Origin: Gp13-AA77 sp036521995
GTDB taxonomy: Bacteria > Acidobacteriota > Terriglobia > UBA7540
NCBI GenBank assembly: GCA_036521995.1
Contig: DATDGR010000188.1
Coordinates: forward strand, 1 to 64,000
Length of the DNA stretch: 64,000 nt
Direction of reading: 5' to 3'
A program made the translations under genes and the position numbers. Position 1 is the first letter of the stretch; each line of letters starts with the position of its first letter. Of the stretch, positions 1 to 7,381 are shown piece by piece. The notes below the pieces were generated by a model. The model searched no databases, was not told the DNA's origin, and was given only the letters and a program-made list of their open reading frames with translations.

Positions 1-155
1 ATCTAGGGTACCTCGTGGTCTTGCAGCGGCGGTCTACGACGTCTTGGGCCTGGCTTCAGGTTCCGTGACCAGCCTCGCTGAAAGCGGAGTCGAGCGGAAA
101 GTGCTGCGCGCGGAAGGCCGGACGCAGGGAAGAATCACAAAGGAGACAGTCCAAC

Positions 156-2327
156 ATGCCAAAAACACCCAGTAAACAAGGAGCTTCGGCCGCCAAGAAG
201 CCAGCAGGCGCGATTTCCCTGGCCAAACTACCGCCTGAGCTGGCCCGGAGCAATATCAAGGCCCTGCTTCTGGCCAACCCGAATTACTTCGGGAATCTGA
301 AAGACAGCGAATTTCAGCCCGTCCTCAGTATTCAAGGGGACACAGCTTACGAGAATATCGGCTGCGTCGGCTTCAACCCCCAACTGAACCGCCTGGAGGC
401 GGAAGTTAACATCAACCAAGAAGGCGGATACGACGGCGACGTTTGTTCAAACGGGTCACAGGAGTTCGTCCGCTTCTATCTTTCTTACGACGGTGGAGCC
501 ACCTGGCAGGACCAGGGGCTGACCAGCTTTGCCGTCTACGACGTACCGGGACCGAAGCCTCTGGAGTACGACGCCACCTTGCAGATCAATCCGCCGGAGG
601 GCTTTTGCTTTTTCGAGAACCTGCCCACGGCACGGGCCATTCTCTCCTGGAACACTCCGCCTCCGGCAAACAGCCCGGGCTGGACTCCCATCTGGGGCGA
701 CGTCGTGGATGCTCGCATCCAGATCGCGGGTTTTGAGATCATCGTGCTCAACAAGTTCCTCGCCGAGGCGAAGGTCGAGTTGCCGGCGAAGTACAAGGAC
801 GCGGTCGACCTGACTCAGTCCCTGAAGGCCGCCCCGCCCAAGGTTCTGAGCGGCGCCGAACTGCACAACCTTTACAAGGGCAAGAACGTCCCCGCTCACC
901 GCTTCCTCTTCTCTGAACTGAAGCAGGCCATCGGCGAGCCGACCACGAAGTTCGCCCAGGCGCCGCCCTCGAAGGCCGCTATCTTCGGTATCGAAGCCGT
1001 CAACCTGGAGCAGCTCATCGAGGCCCTGCTCAACACCGACGGCGACACCACCTATGAAGAGTTGGACTGTGTGGGTCTCAACCCTAATCTTGACCAGCTT
1101 GTCGGCGTCATCAATGTCAAGCTCTCGAGCGGATATTCCGGCGGTCCCTGCACGGCCGGCAGCCCGGAGTACGTGGCCTTCTGGGTGGACTGGAATGATG
1201 GCAAGGGATGGACCTATGTGGGAACAAACTCCGTCACCGTTCACGATTTCAGCGCCATACCACCGGGTGGACTCAAGTATTCCGTGGTCCAACCCGTGGA
1301 TATCGCCAGCCACCAGCAGCCTTGCGACCAGGGGCCGAAGACCGCCACGGTACGCGCCGTCCTCTCCTGGGATGTTCCGCCTTCCACGGTCGATCCCTAC
1401 GCCCCTGTCACCTGGGGCAACAGCGACGAGACCACCATCCTGCTCGATCCGGGAACGCCGTTCGTGACGGGCACGCCGGATATCAGCATCATCGGCGGCA
1501 TCGGCATCGCGGAGATCGACACCAGCGTGATGGGTTTGACGCTGCCCTTTGCGACCTTTGCCAACTTCGGTCCGAGCGAATACGCTGACCCCTGGGACAA
1601 CTCGCGGCAATGCCCGTTCGGGGGCCTGGTGGATGTTCACGGCCAGCCTACGCCGGGCATGAAGTATCGTGTATCGGTGCGCAAAGTCGGTTCCAGCAGT
1701 CTCATCAGGCTCACCGACACGATCTATACCGTTGACAAGTACGGGGTGACCACCGCGCGCACTCCCGACGGTCAGGGGTTCTTCGACTACCTGACGCAGG
1801 ATCAGAACCAGTTGAGCCTGCTGGCCTACTGGATTTCGGCCGGCGACGACCTCTGGGAGATGATGCTGGAGATCGCCGACGCCCTTGACAACGTTCAGAG
1901 CAGCACGCCTTGGTACCGGATTCAACTGGATAACACCGGGCCCGAGACATCCGCGCAGTTGGTACCTCCGACGATCGATCTGCACATCGATAGCGGCGGT
2001 GACTGCAAGGACTTTAACGTCGCTACTGAAATCGACGGTCACTTCGTAGCGGTTGATACGTACTTCGGAGTCTGGACCCTTCAGACGCTCCCCAGTACCA
2101 TCTCGCCGCCGCCGAATGAGCCGGCGTCCTTCAACCCGGTGATCTCGAGCACGACAGAAACCGAAGTCTACCCCGGTCACCAGTGGAAGCTCGATACCAC
2201 CGGGATGACACCCTGCGGCTACGTGGTTCAACTGCAGGTGTGGGACCGGTCCATTGTGGGCAGTTACCCCGGGTCGCATAACTATAATCACGCCGAAGTC
2301 GGCTTCTGCCTGCGGGCAACAGACTAG
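156..2327 (+). CDS. Hypothetical protein with a duplicated Cys-containing domain
   Basis: A 723-residue protein of unknown function. The ATG is preceded by a strong AAAGGAG ribosome site at 139-145. Two homologous segments are visible, about residues 61-192 and 295-431. Both begin GDTxYE, contain CVGxNPxL, a GYxGxxC turn, an aromatic strand ending in xGWT or GATW, and RAxLSW followed by a PP-rich turn; three cysteines recur at C70/C97/C151 and C305/C332/C390. This suggests tandem beta-sandwich modules. The remaining ~290 residues are not obviously repeated. There is no signal peptide; the N-terminus is lysine- and alanine-rich. It appears to head a cassette with the DUF1360 gene and the 74-residue gene downstream. 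A structural or surface role is a guess. Confidence 0.85.
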   Translation: MPKTPSKQGASAAKKPAGAISLAKLPPELARSNIKALLLANPNYFGNLKDSEFQPVLSIQGDTAYENIGCVGFNPQLNRLEAEVNINQEGGYDGDVCSNGSQEFVRFYLSYDGGATWQDQGLTSFAVYDVPGPKPLEYDATLQINPPEGFCFFENLPTARAILSWNTPPPANSPGWTPIWGDVVDARIQIAGFEIIVLNKFLAEAKVELPAKYKDAVDLTQSLKAAPPKVLSGAELHNLYKGKNVPAHRFLFSELKQAIGEPTTKFAQAPPSKAAIFGIEAVNLEQLIEALLNTDGDTTYEELDCVGLNPNLDQLVGVINVKLSSGYSGGPCTAGSPEYVAFWVDWNDGKGWTYVGTNSVTVHDFSAIPPGGLKYSVVQPVDIASHQQPCDQGPKTATVRAVLSWDVPPSTVDPYAPVTWGNSDETTILLDPGTPFVTGTPDISIIGGIGIAEIDTSVMGLTLPFATFANFGPSEYADPWDNSRQCPFGGLVDVHGQPTPGMKYRVSVRKVGSSSLIRLTDTIYTVDKYGVTTARTPDGQGFFDYLTQDQNQLSLLAYWISAGDDLWEMMLEIADALDNVQSSTPWYRIQLDNTGPETSAQLVPPTIDLHIDSGGDCKDFNVATEIDGHFVAVDTYFGVWTLQTLPSTISPPPNEPASFNPVISSTTETEVYPGHQWKLDTTGMTPCGYVVQLQVWDRSIVGSYPGSHNYNHAEVGFCLRATD

Positions 2328-2547
2328 CCGCTGACTTCCTGCTCTTTGACCTCGGTGGGCGGGGATCATCGGTCCCTGCCCTCTGCGGGTCCCACGACGT
2401 ACGGCAGCTCCTGCTGAATCGAGGCTGCCAAAGCATCTGTCCCAGGGCTGACCCAGGGCAGATCGAACGTGGGCGGCCGCGGTCCGGTTCCCCCTCCGCG
2501 GCCCCGCCCACTGTTTGCCGACTGTTGAACCACCGTAGGACGCGACG

Positions 2548-2922
2548 ATGGGCGAAGCGGCTGCTTTTTGGACGCGGTTTGTCTTGGGCATCCTGGCCAC
2601 CTGGCGGGTTACGCACCTGCTGGCGAACGAGGACGGCCCCGCAGACCTCGTCGTTCGGCTACGCGCCCGGTTGGGTTCTGGTCTCGCCGGCGAGCTGATG
2701 GATTGCTTCAAGTGCCTCAGCCTCTGGATCGCGGCCCCGGCGGCTCTGTTCCTGTCTCGAAGACCTCTCGATTGGCTGGTCGCCTGGCTGGCGCTCTCCG
2801 GCGCCGCTTGCCTACTGGAGCGTCTGGGCCACGAGGCCATCGAGATGGAACCTGTCTCCCACGCCTCGGAAGGAGAATCGAACCATGTGTTGCGGTCAGA
2901 AACGAGCAGCCCTGCGAAATGA
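2548..2922 (+). CDS. DUF1360-like small membrane protein
   Basis: A 124-residue protein resembling DUF1360, recognised from the N-terminal pattern TWRVTHLLxNEDGP (residues 18-31), the CFKCLSLW motif (residues 53-60, two cysteines CxxC), and two hydrophobic segments around residues 57-70 and 74-92 flanking an arginine pair. It is probably an inner-membrane protein with a cytosolic CxxC; the biochemical role of the family is not known to me. It lies 220 bases after the duplicated-domain gene, and its last 38 bases overlap the next small gene, so those two are likely co-translated. The C-terminal tail after residue 95 is polar and unremarkable. Confidence 0.7.
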   Translation: MGEAAAFWTRFVLGILATWRVTHLLANEDGPADLVVRLRARLGSGLAGELMDCFKCLSLWIAAPAALFLSRRPLDWLVAWLALSGAACLLERLGHEAIEMEPVSHASEGESNHVLRSETSSPAK

Positions 2923-3109
2923 CGCGGTGCCCAGGACAACTCCGCGGGCGCTTCCAGAGAATCCGATTCAGGCGCCGCCTGCGCTCGCTCAGTCGTTCTA
3001 CCTGAGAAACATTCCGGCACGGCTCCGCGCCGCATTTGCAGGCCGGCCCCGCCTCATCGGCGACTCACCCAACGGGCAGCAGACCGTAGCGGCTCGCAGA
3101 CTTATTTGA
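2885..3109 (+). CDS. Small protein starting MCCGQKR
   Basis: A 74-residue reading frame overlapping the end of the DUF1360-like gene. Evidence that it is real is a good AGGAGA ribosome site about 11 bases before the ATG and the N-terminus MCCGQKR, which I have seen on other small bacterial proteins next to DUF1360 genes (from memory, not searched). The middle is proline-rich. The C-terminal third (IPARLRAAFAGR ... TVAARRLI) loosely matches the pattern xRVRGPxTGR ... VDARDxxxLL I associate with that family. The paired N-terminal cysteines could bind metal or be acylated, but there is no signal sequence. Function unknown. Confidence 0.55.
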   Translation: MCCGQKRAALRNDAVPRTTPRALPENPIQAPPALAQSFYLRNIPARLRAAFAGRPRLIGDSPNGQQTVAARRLI

Positions 3110-3165
3110 CGAACCGCGACCAGCCTGCTAGTTTCGTAGCGACGGCCCGATGAAGGCCGGAGCCT

Positions 3166-3804
3166 ATGAAGCTGCCCCTCATGAAGTTGCGCCTCCCGAC
3201 TCAGTTGATCGTGGCCCTAGCCATCGTTGTCGTCGGCGGAGGCGCCCTGGGCGGCGAATACCTGCTGGTGAGATGGTACCCGCAGCACCAGCAGAACGTG
3301 ATGGACGCCGCGCAAAAGCTGCTCCCTTATCGCAATGACGGACTGGGCCTCGATATGCGAGTGGCGGCCGGCATCTACGGCAAAGTGGTGGACTCGCCGG
3401 GCGGCGTCCGCATTTACCGCCCGAAGCTCTTCGGCGACGGGCCTTCGCTTACCATTACGTCGCAGCCGAATCCCGACGGCGCCGTCGATTTCTCTCAAGA
3501 GATCCTGGCCCAATGGGAAACGCGCGGCGCGCTTCAGACCATCCCGCGTTTCCGGTTCGAGCACACCCAGATCAACGGCCGCAACGCGGCCCTGGTGTGG
3601 CAGCTTGCGCAGAAGAATGAAATGCTCCTGACCGCCCATCTGATCTCGCCTGACCGCATCATCGAGGTGGACTGCACGCCCGGCATGGAAGACGAAGACA
3701 CCTACCTCCAAGCTTGCGACTCCACGATTCATGCCATCAATATGACAGGTCCACCGACGCCCCAAGAGAAGCCAACCCTCGAAGAAGTCAAGCCTGCCCA
3801 CTGA
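3166..3804 (+). CDS. Membrane-anchored protein of unknown function
   Basis: A 212-residue protein with one N-terminal transmembrane segment (about residues 12-36, rich in V, A and G) and a soluble remainder, presumably extracytoplasmic. The soluble part has a beta-rich feel (GVRIYRPKLFGDGPSLTI, ALVWQLAQKNEMLLTAHLI), reminiscent of small lipoprotein-type domains that read out as a single sheet, but I do not recognise a named family. It ends in a proline- and glutamate-rich tail. An alternative ATG lies five codons downstream. It stands 56 bases after the MCCGQKR gene on the same strand, so it may be the last member of that transcription unit. Confidence 0.7.
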   Translation: MKLPLMKLRLPTQLIVALAIVVVGGGALGGEYLLVRWYPQHQQNVMDAAQKLLPYRNDGLGLDMRVAAGIYGKVVDSPGGVRIYRPKLFGDGPSLTITSQPNPDGAVDFSQEILAQWETRGALQTIPRFRFEHTQINGRNAALVWQLAQKNEMLLTAHLISPDRIIEVDCTPGMEDEDTYLQACDSTIHAINMTGPPTPQEKPTLEEVKPAH

Positions 3805-4185
3805 GAGTTCGCCCGCCAAGAATTGTCACCGAGCGCGAAGCGAAGAGTCAGCCTTTTCGGCCAGGGACGCGCTCTTTGCGCCTTTCCGATTGATTCCTGG
3901 CGAGTTGCGCGGCCTTGGGGCATCTTGAGTTCGTTTTTGTTTGTTTGGTTTGTTTTTTCCACCCCCAAGCTCCATGCTGATTCTAAAGCGCTTAATCTGG
4001 AGCGCCTTCACCAAACTTGGCCTTGTTTGGGTTTATCTTGGGTTTATTTTATGGACATGGCGTTGATTATAAATAACTTATCTGGTTAGTTTTTCGATCT
4101 AATGAGGGAAGGGCGGCCGCTCAAGGCAGCCTACGCGGCTTTTCCGTTCCTCGAAGAGATGCCTCGCACGGCTATCACCTTTATT

Positions 4186-4295
4186 TTCATCAACATCGTG
4201 GCAAAACTCAGCTAAGTTCCCTATTATCATAGAGATCGTGGGATGTGCCGACTTCATTTTTTAAGTCATTTGTTTTCATAAATATCGTGGGATGT
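4186..4295. repeat. Three short direct repeats around ATCGTGG(GATGT)
   Basis: ATCGTGG occurs at 4195, 4235 and 4283, each preceded by TCAT and an A-rich spacer; the last two share ATCGTGGGATGT exactly. Spacing is 40 and 48 bases. The segment is AT-rich and contains the small inverted repeat GACTT...AAGTC at 4250-4267. It may be a degraded tandem array; no function can be read from it. Confidence 0.5.
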
Positions 4296-4588
4296 ATTTT
4301 TTTGTTTTTTTCGTCTTCGCCCCTGGCGATCGAAACTCTCCCCTTTTGGACATCGTCTCGGGTTGCGGGGCAGCCGGAGTCTCCATAAGTTGGAGCGAAG
4401 TACCGCACGACAGTTGTTCCTCCCGGGCTCCGTTAAACCTGGAGTAGATGTATCATAAGTAATCGAACCCTGTCAAGGGTTTTCGCAAGCTTTCGGTAGT
4501 CCACAGGCTGAGATTTAGCTGGCGGCGCTGGAAGTCAAGACGGCATTGCAACCCGTCGGCAGTTGCCCGGCACGACAAGCCGAGAAGC

Positions 4589-4613
4589 CCACGGCACCAA
4601 AACCGTGCCGTGG
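4589..4613. terminator. Perfect 9-bp inverted repeat downstream of purB
   Basis: CCACGGCAC (4589-4597) pairs exactly with GTGCCGTGG (4605-4613) across a 7-base loop. It lies 43 bases beyond the purB stop codon on the minus strand. There is no T tract on either side, so it is either a weak or Rho-assisted terminator or a REP-like palindrome. Confidence 0.4.
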
Positions 4614-4655
4614 CTACCACGATGGATGTTCTCCGAGGCCGCGCATTGGGAACAT

Positions 4656-5963
4656 TCATTCGGAATCAGACCGGCCGAAGACGCGCCGGAAGATGGTATC
4701 GACGTGCCGCAGCTGGCGGTCGAGGGAAAAAGCATGCGCGATCTCGCGCGGCTTGAGGTAGCGGGCGATATCCGGATCGCGCTCCACCAGAGTCTTGAAA
4801 TCCTCGCGCGTCTCCCAAACCTGCATGGCGTTGCGCTGCACCCAGGCGTAAGCCTCTTCACGCAACGCGCCCTTCTCCACCAGATCGAGCAGCAGTTGCC
4901 CCGAAAAGATCAGCCCACGCAACAGGTTGAGATTCTCCTGCATGCGCTCGGGGTAGACAAACATCGTCTCCACCAGCCGGGCGGTTCGATCGAGCAGATA
5001 ATCGGCCAGGATAGTGGAGTCCGGCAGGATGACGCGCTCCACGGAGGAATGTGAGATGTCGCGCTCGTGCCAGAGCGCCACGTTCTCGAGCGCCGCCTGG
5101 GCGTTCGATCGCACCACGCGGGCCAGACCGCAGATCTGCTCCGCGGTCACGGGATTGCGCTTGTGCGGCATGGCCGAGGAACCCTTCTGCCCGGCGGCGA
5201 AGTATTCCTCCACTTCGCGGACTTCGGTCCGCTGCAAGCCGCGCACCTCAAGCGCGATCTTCTCGAGCGAGCTGGCGATGACGGCCAGGGTGGAAAGATA
5301 GAAGGCGTGCCGGTCGCGCTGGATCACCTGGGATGAGATGGGGTCCGCGTCGAGACCGAGGCGGGCGCAGATGCGTTTTTCGAGCGCCGGGCTCAAGTGG
5401 GCATAGGTGCCGACCGCCCCCGAGATCTTGCCCACTCGCATCTGGCGCGCGGCCAAGTCGAAACGCTCCAGGTTGCGCCGGTTTTCAGCGTACCAGATCG
5501 CGATCTTCCAGCCGAAAGTGATGGGCTCGGCGTGAATCCCGTGCGTGCGCCCCACCATGGGAGTGTGCTTGAACTCGAAGGCGCGTTTGCTGAGCACCTC
5601 GCCCAGGCGGACGAGGCCGGCGCGCAGTAGAGCGGACGCTGCCTGCACCAGGAGCGCCTGCGCGGTGTCCACCACATCATTGGAGGTGAGGCCGTAGTGC
5701 AGATAGCGGCCGGTGGGCCCGATGTTTTCAGCCACGTTGGTGGTGAAGGCGACCACATCGTGCTTCACCTGCTTCTCGATCTCCAGAATGCGCTCCACCG
5801 AGAAGCTGCCCTTCCGGCGGATCGCGCGCGCCGCGCTCTTGGGAATGAGCCCGGCCTCGGACTCAACTTCGGCCGTGGCGATCTCCACCGCAAGCCAGCA
5901 GCGGAACTTGTTTTCGTCGCTCCAGATGCGGCCCATCTCGGGGCGGGTGTAGCGGGGAATCAT
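4656..5963 (-). CDS. purB: Adenylosuccinate lyase
   Basis: A 435-residue member of the fumarase/aspartase superfamily. It carries out the two fumarate-releasing steps of purine synthesis, SAICAR to AICAR and adenylosuccinate to AMP, as a cytosolic homotetramer. Seen: GLTSND (residues 91-96), GRTHG (136-140) with the catalytic histidine, and the superfamily signature SSAMPHKRNP (260-269) on the mobile active-site loop. The length is normal for the bacterial short form. The ATG lies only 8 bases from the inverted repeat that bounds the GxxExxY element, so the natural leader of purB may have been replaced by repeat DNA, and no clear Shine-Dalgarno is visible. Other purine genes are not nearby. 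Confidence 0.96.
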   Translation of the reverse strand: MIPRYTRPEMGRIWSDENKFRCWLAVEIATAEVESEAGLIPKSAARAIRRKGSFSVERILEIEKQVKHDVVAFTTNVAENIGPTGRYLHYGLTSNDVVDTAQALLVQAASALLRAGLVRLGEVLSKRAFEFKHTPMVGRTHGIHAEPITFGWKIAIWYAENRRNLERFDLAARQMRVGKISGAVGTYAHLSPALEKRICARLGLDADPISSQVIQRDRHAFYLSTLAVIASSLEKIALEVRGLQRTEVREVEEYFAAGQKGSSAMPHKRNPVTAEQICGLARVVRSNAQAALENVALWHERDISHSSVERVILPDSTILADYLLDRTARLVETMFVYPERMQENLNLLRGLIFSGQLLLDLVEKGALREEAYAWVQRNAMQVWETREDFKTLVERDPDIARYLKPREIAHAFSLDRQLRHVDTIFRRVFGRSDSE

Positions 5964-5970
5964 AGGTCAC

Positions 5971-6404
5971 AATCCACAGATTACACAGATTTCACAGATT
6001 TACGAATCCACAAAGCGCTTGTATTCCAGGGACCTGCCTCCAAAGTTGATCAGCAAGCCGACCTTCATTCCGATTTGACTTCAAGTAGTTGATGACCTGA
6101 GCTGCCTCAACTCCGCCAAGCTTGTCGAGCGCCTTGATTTCGGCGACTACCTCGTCGAAGCAGATGAAGTCTGCCCGATACGAACTGCGCAGTCGTTGTC
6201 CCTTGTAAGACACGGGCAGCTCAACTTCACAGCGGAACGGAATGCCGCGGGCCTCCAGTTCGATCATCATGGCCTCACGGTATACAGCTTCGAGAAAACC
6301 GCAGCCAAGCTGCCGACGCACTTCCATGGCCGCGCCCAGGATCGCACAGGCCCTGGGGTCTCTTTCGCTTTGTTCCATCTGTGTAATCTGCGTAATCTGT
6401 GGAT
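5971..6404. mobile_element. 434-bp GxxExxY element bounded by inverted repeats
   Basis: The left end (5971-6000) and right end (6377-6404) are inverted copies matching at 26 of 28 positions. Each is built of three roughly ten-base units of the type ATCTGTGTA. Between them lies only the GxxExxY gene. The element fits exactly between the stop codon of the metallohydrolase gene (which shares base 6404) and the start of purB. No transposase is present, so any mobility would be passive. Calling it an element is an inference from its boundaries. Confidence 0.55.
5992..6378 (-). pseudogene. GxxExxY family protein, frameshifted near its C-terminus
   Basis: From the ATG at 6378 the frame gives MEQSERDPRACAILGAAMEV and the family signature GFLEAVY, then SYRADFICFDEVVAEIKAL, the conserved nuclease-like core, and VINYLKS. 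The family should then continue along the lines of GLxVGLLINFGGRSLEYKRF. This is present in the next frame (GMKVGLLINFGG, RSLEYKRFVDS, stop at 6000), so one extra base sits near 6066-6076. In the uncorrected frame translation ends at 5992 with an unrelated tail. It is either a recent loss-of-function change or a sequencing error. The family is widespread and often multicopy in environmental bacteria; its function is unsettled, and a PD-(D/E)xK-like fold is a possibility, not shown here. Confidence 0.8.
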
Positions 6405-7183
6405 CAAAACTCGAAAAGCTTCGTGGGCGCGTCCTGGCTGGCCAGGTGCAGCTCCGGCGCCGAGCCGTTTGCCCGGCGAGCAAGGGCTTCAAGAGCCGTC
6501 AGCCGGACAATCTCCGGGTGATTATTGGTTTCGCTCAGGTGAGCGAGCACCAGCACCTGCGCCGCGCCGTCATAAGCCTCAGCCAGGAATTCGGCGGTGG
6601 CGTTGTTCGAGAGGTGCCCGTGGCGGCTCATCACGCGCTGCTTGACGGACCAGGGATAAGGGCCTACCCGCAGCATTTCGACGTCGTGGTTCGACTCGAA
6701 AACCAGCAGGTGGCAGCCGCGCAGGTGCTGCCTGACATGCTCCGGGATGCAGCCCAGATCCGTGACCACTCCGATCTTCAAGCCTTCGGCTGCGAAGGTG
6801 AAGGCGACGGGGTCGGCGGCGTCATGGGGGATAGAGAACGGCGTGACTTCGATATCGCCCACCGTGAATCGTTCCCCGGCCACGAAGGCCTCAAAGGCCG
6901 CAATTTTCGGACCCCATTGGATAGCGCTTCGCGTCCCCTCGTTGAGGTAGATCGGCCGGCCCAGATCACGAGCCAGCCTCTTGAGGCCACTGACGTGGTC
7001 AACGTGTTCGTGGGAGATGATGAAGGCGTCGCAGGTTTCGGGCCGCTCGCCGATGGCCCGGAGGCGCTTGAAGGTTTCGCGCTTGCTGAGGCCGGCGTCC
7101 ACCAGCAGGCGGGTGCGCTCGGTGGCGATCCACGTGGAGTTTCCACGACTGCCGCTCGCCAGTACGCAGATGCGCAGGCTCAA
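6404..7183 (-). CDS. Metallo-beta-lactamase-fold hydrolase (YycJ/WalJ-like)
   Basis: A 259-residue MBL-fold protein with the dinuclear metal motif HEHVDH at residues 58-63, a further metal aspartate in VVTDLG, and the N-terminal LASGSRGNS strand-turn typical of the YycJ/WalJ group. That group is thought to act on nucleic acids or nucleotides in DNA metabolism in Gram-positives; the role here is inferred by family only. It is cytosolic, with no signal peptide. The stop codon abuts the right inverted repeat of the GxxExxY element, and the upstream gap to the M16 peptidase holds a second inverted-repeat remnant. Confidence 0.88.
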   Translation of the reverse strand: MSLRICVLASGSRGNSTWIATERTRLLVDAGLSKRETFKRLRAIGERPETCDAFIISHEHVDHVSGLKRLARDLGRPIYLNEGTRSAIQWGPKIAAFEAFVAGERFTVGDIEVTPFSIPHDAADPVAFTFAAEGLKIGVVTDLGCIPEHVRQHLRGCHLLVFESNHDVEMLRVGPYPWSVKQRVMSRHGHLSNNATAEFLAEAYDGAAQVLVLAHLSETNNHPEIVRLTALEALARRANGSAPELHLASQDAPTKLFEF

Positions 7184-7210
7184 TCGGTCTACCCCGCAGA
7201 AGGCCTTTGG

Positions 7211-7342
7211 TTCACCACAGAGACGCGGAGGGCATGAGGAAAGAGCGCTTCATACGACCATGCGTCTTCTTCGTTTTCGGATCGTAGATTAGAGATTCAC
7301 CAGCAGCCATTTCCTCGGAGTTTCTGTGCCTCTGTGGTTCAA
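7211..7342. repeat. Inverted-repeat remnant (CCACAGAG type)
   Basis: TTCACCACAGAGACGCGGAG at 7211-7230 is roughly the reverse complement of 7313-7342 (which reads, on the minus strand, GAACCACAGAGGCACAGA followed by AACTCCGAG). The ~80 bases between hold no gene. It looks like an emptied or decayed relative of the inverted-repeat element 0.8 kb to the left. Confidence 0.45.
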
Positions 7343-7381
7343 GCACCCTTCACTGGCATTATACGTCAGAAGGGCGATCTG

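Larger units (their letters stand above)
3805..4655. other. 851-base non-coding stretch, partly AT-rich
   Basis: No convincing gene. Bases about 3930-4090 and 4170-4310 are much richer in A and T than their surroundings, with long T tracts near 3940-3960 and 4256-4310. Short open frames here (for example 3823-4089 plus and 4208-4408 minus) lack a ribosome site and a protein-like composition. Three copies of a short ATCGTGG repeat and one strong inverted repeat are listed separately. Confidence 0.6.

Noticed and set aside
456..3035. 859-codon open frame on the minus strand
   Set aside because: Shadow of the duplicated-domain gene in GC-rich DNA; arginine-, glycine- and histidine-rich translation, no motif, while the plus-strand product shows internal repeats and a good ribosome site.
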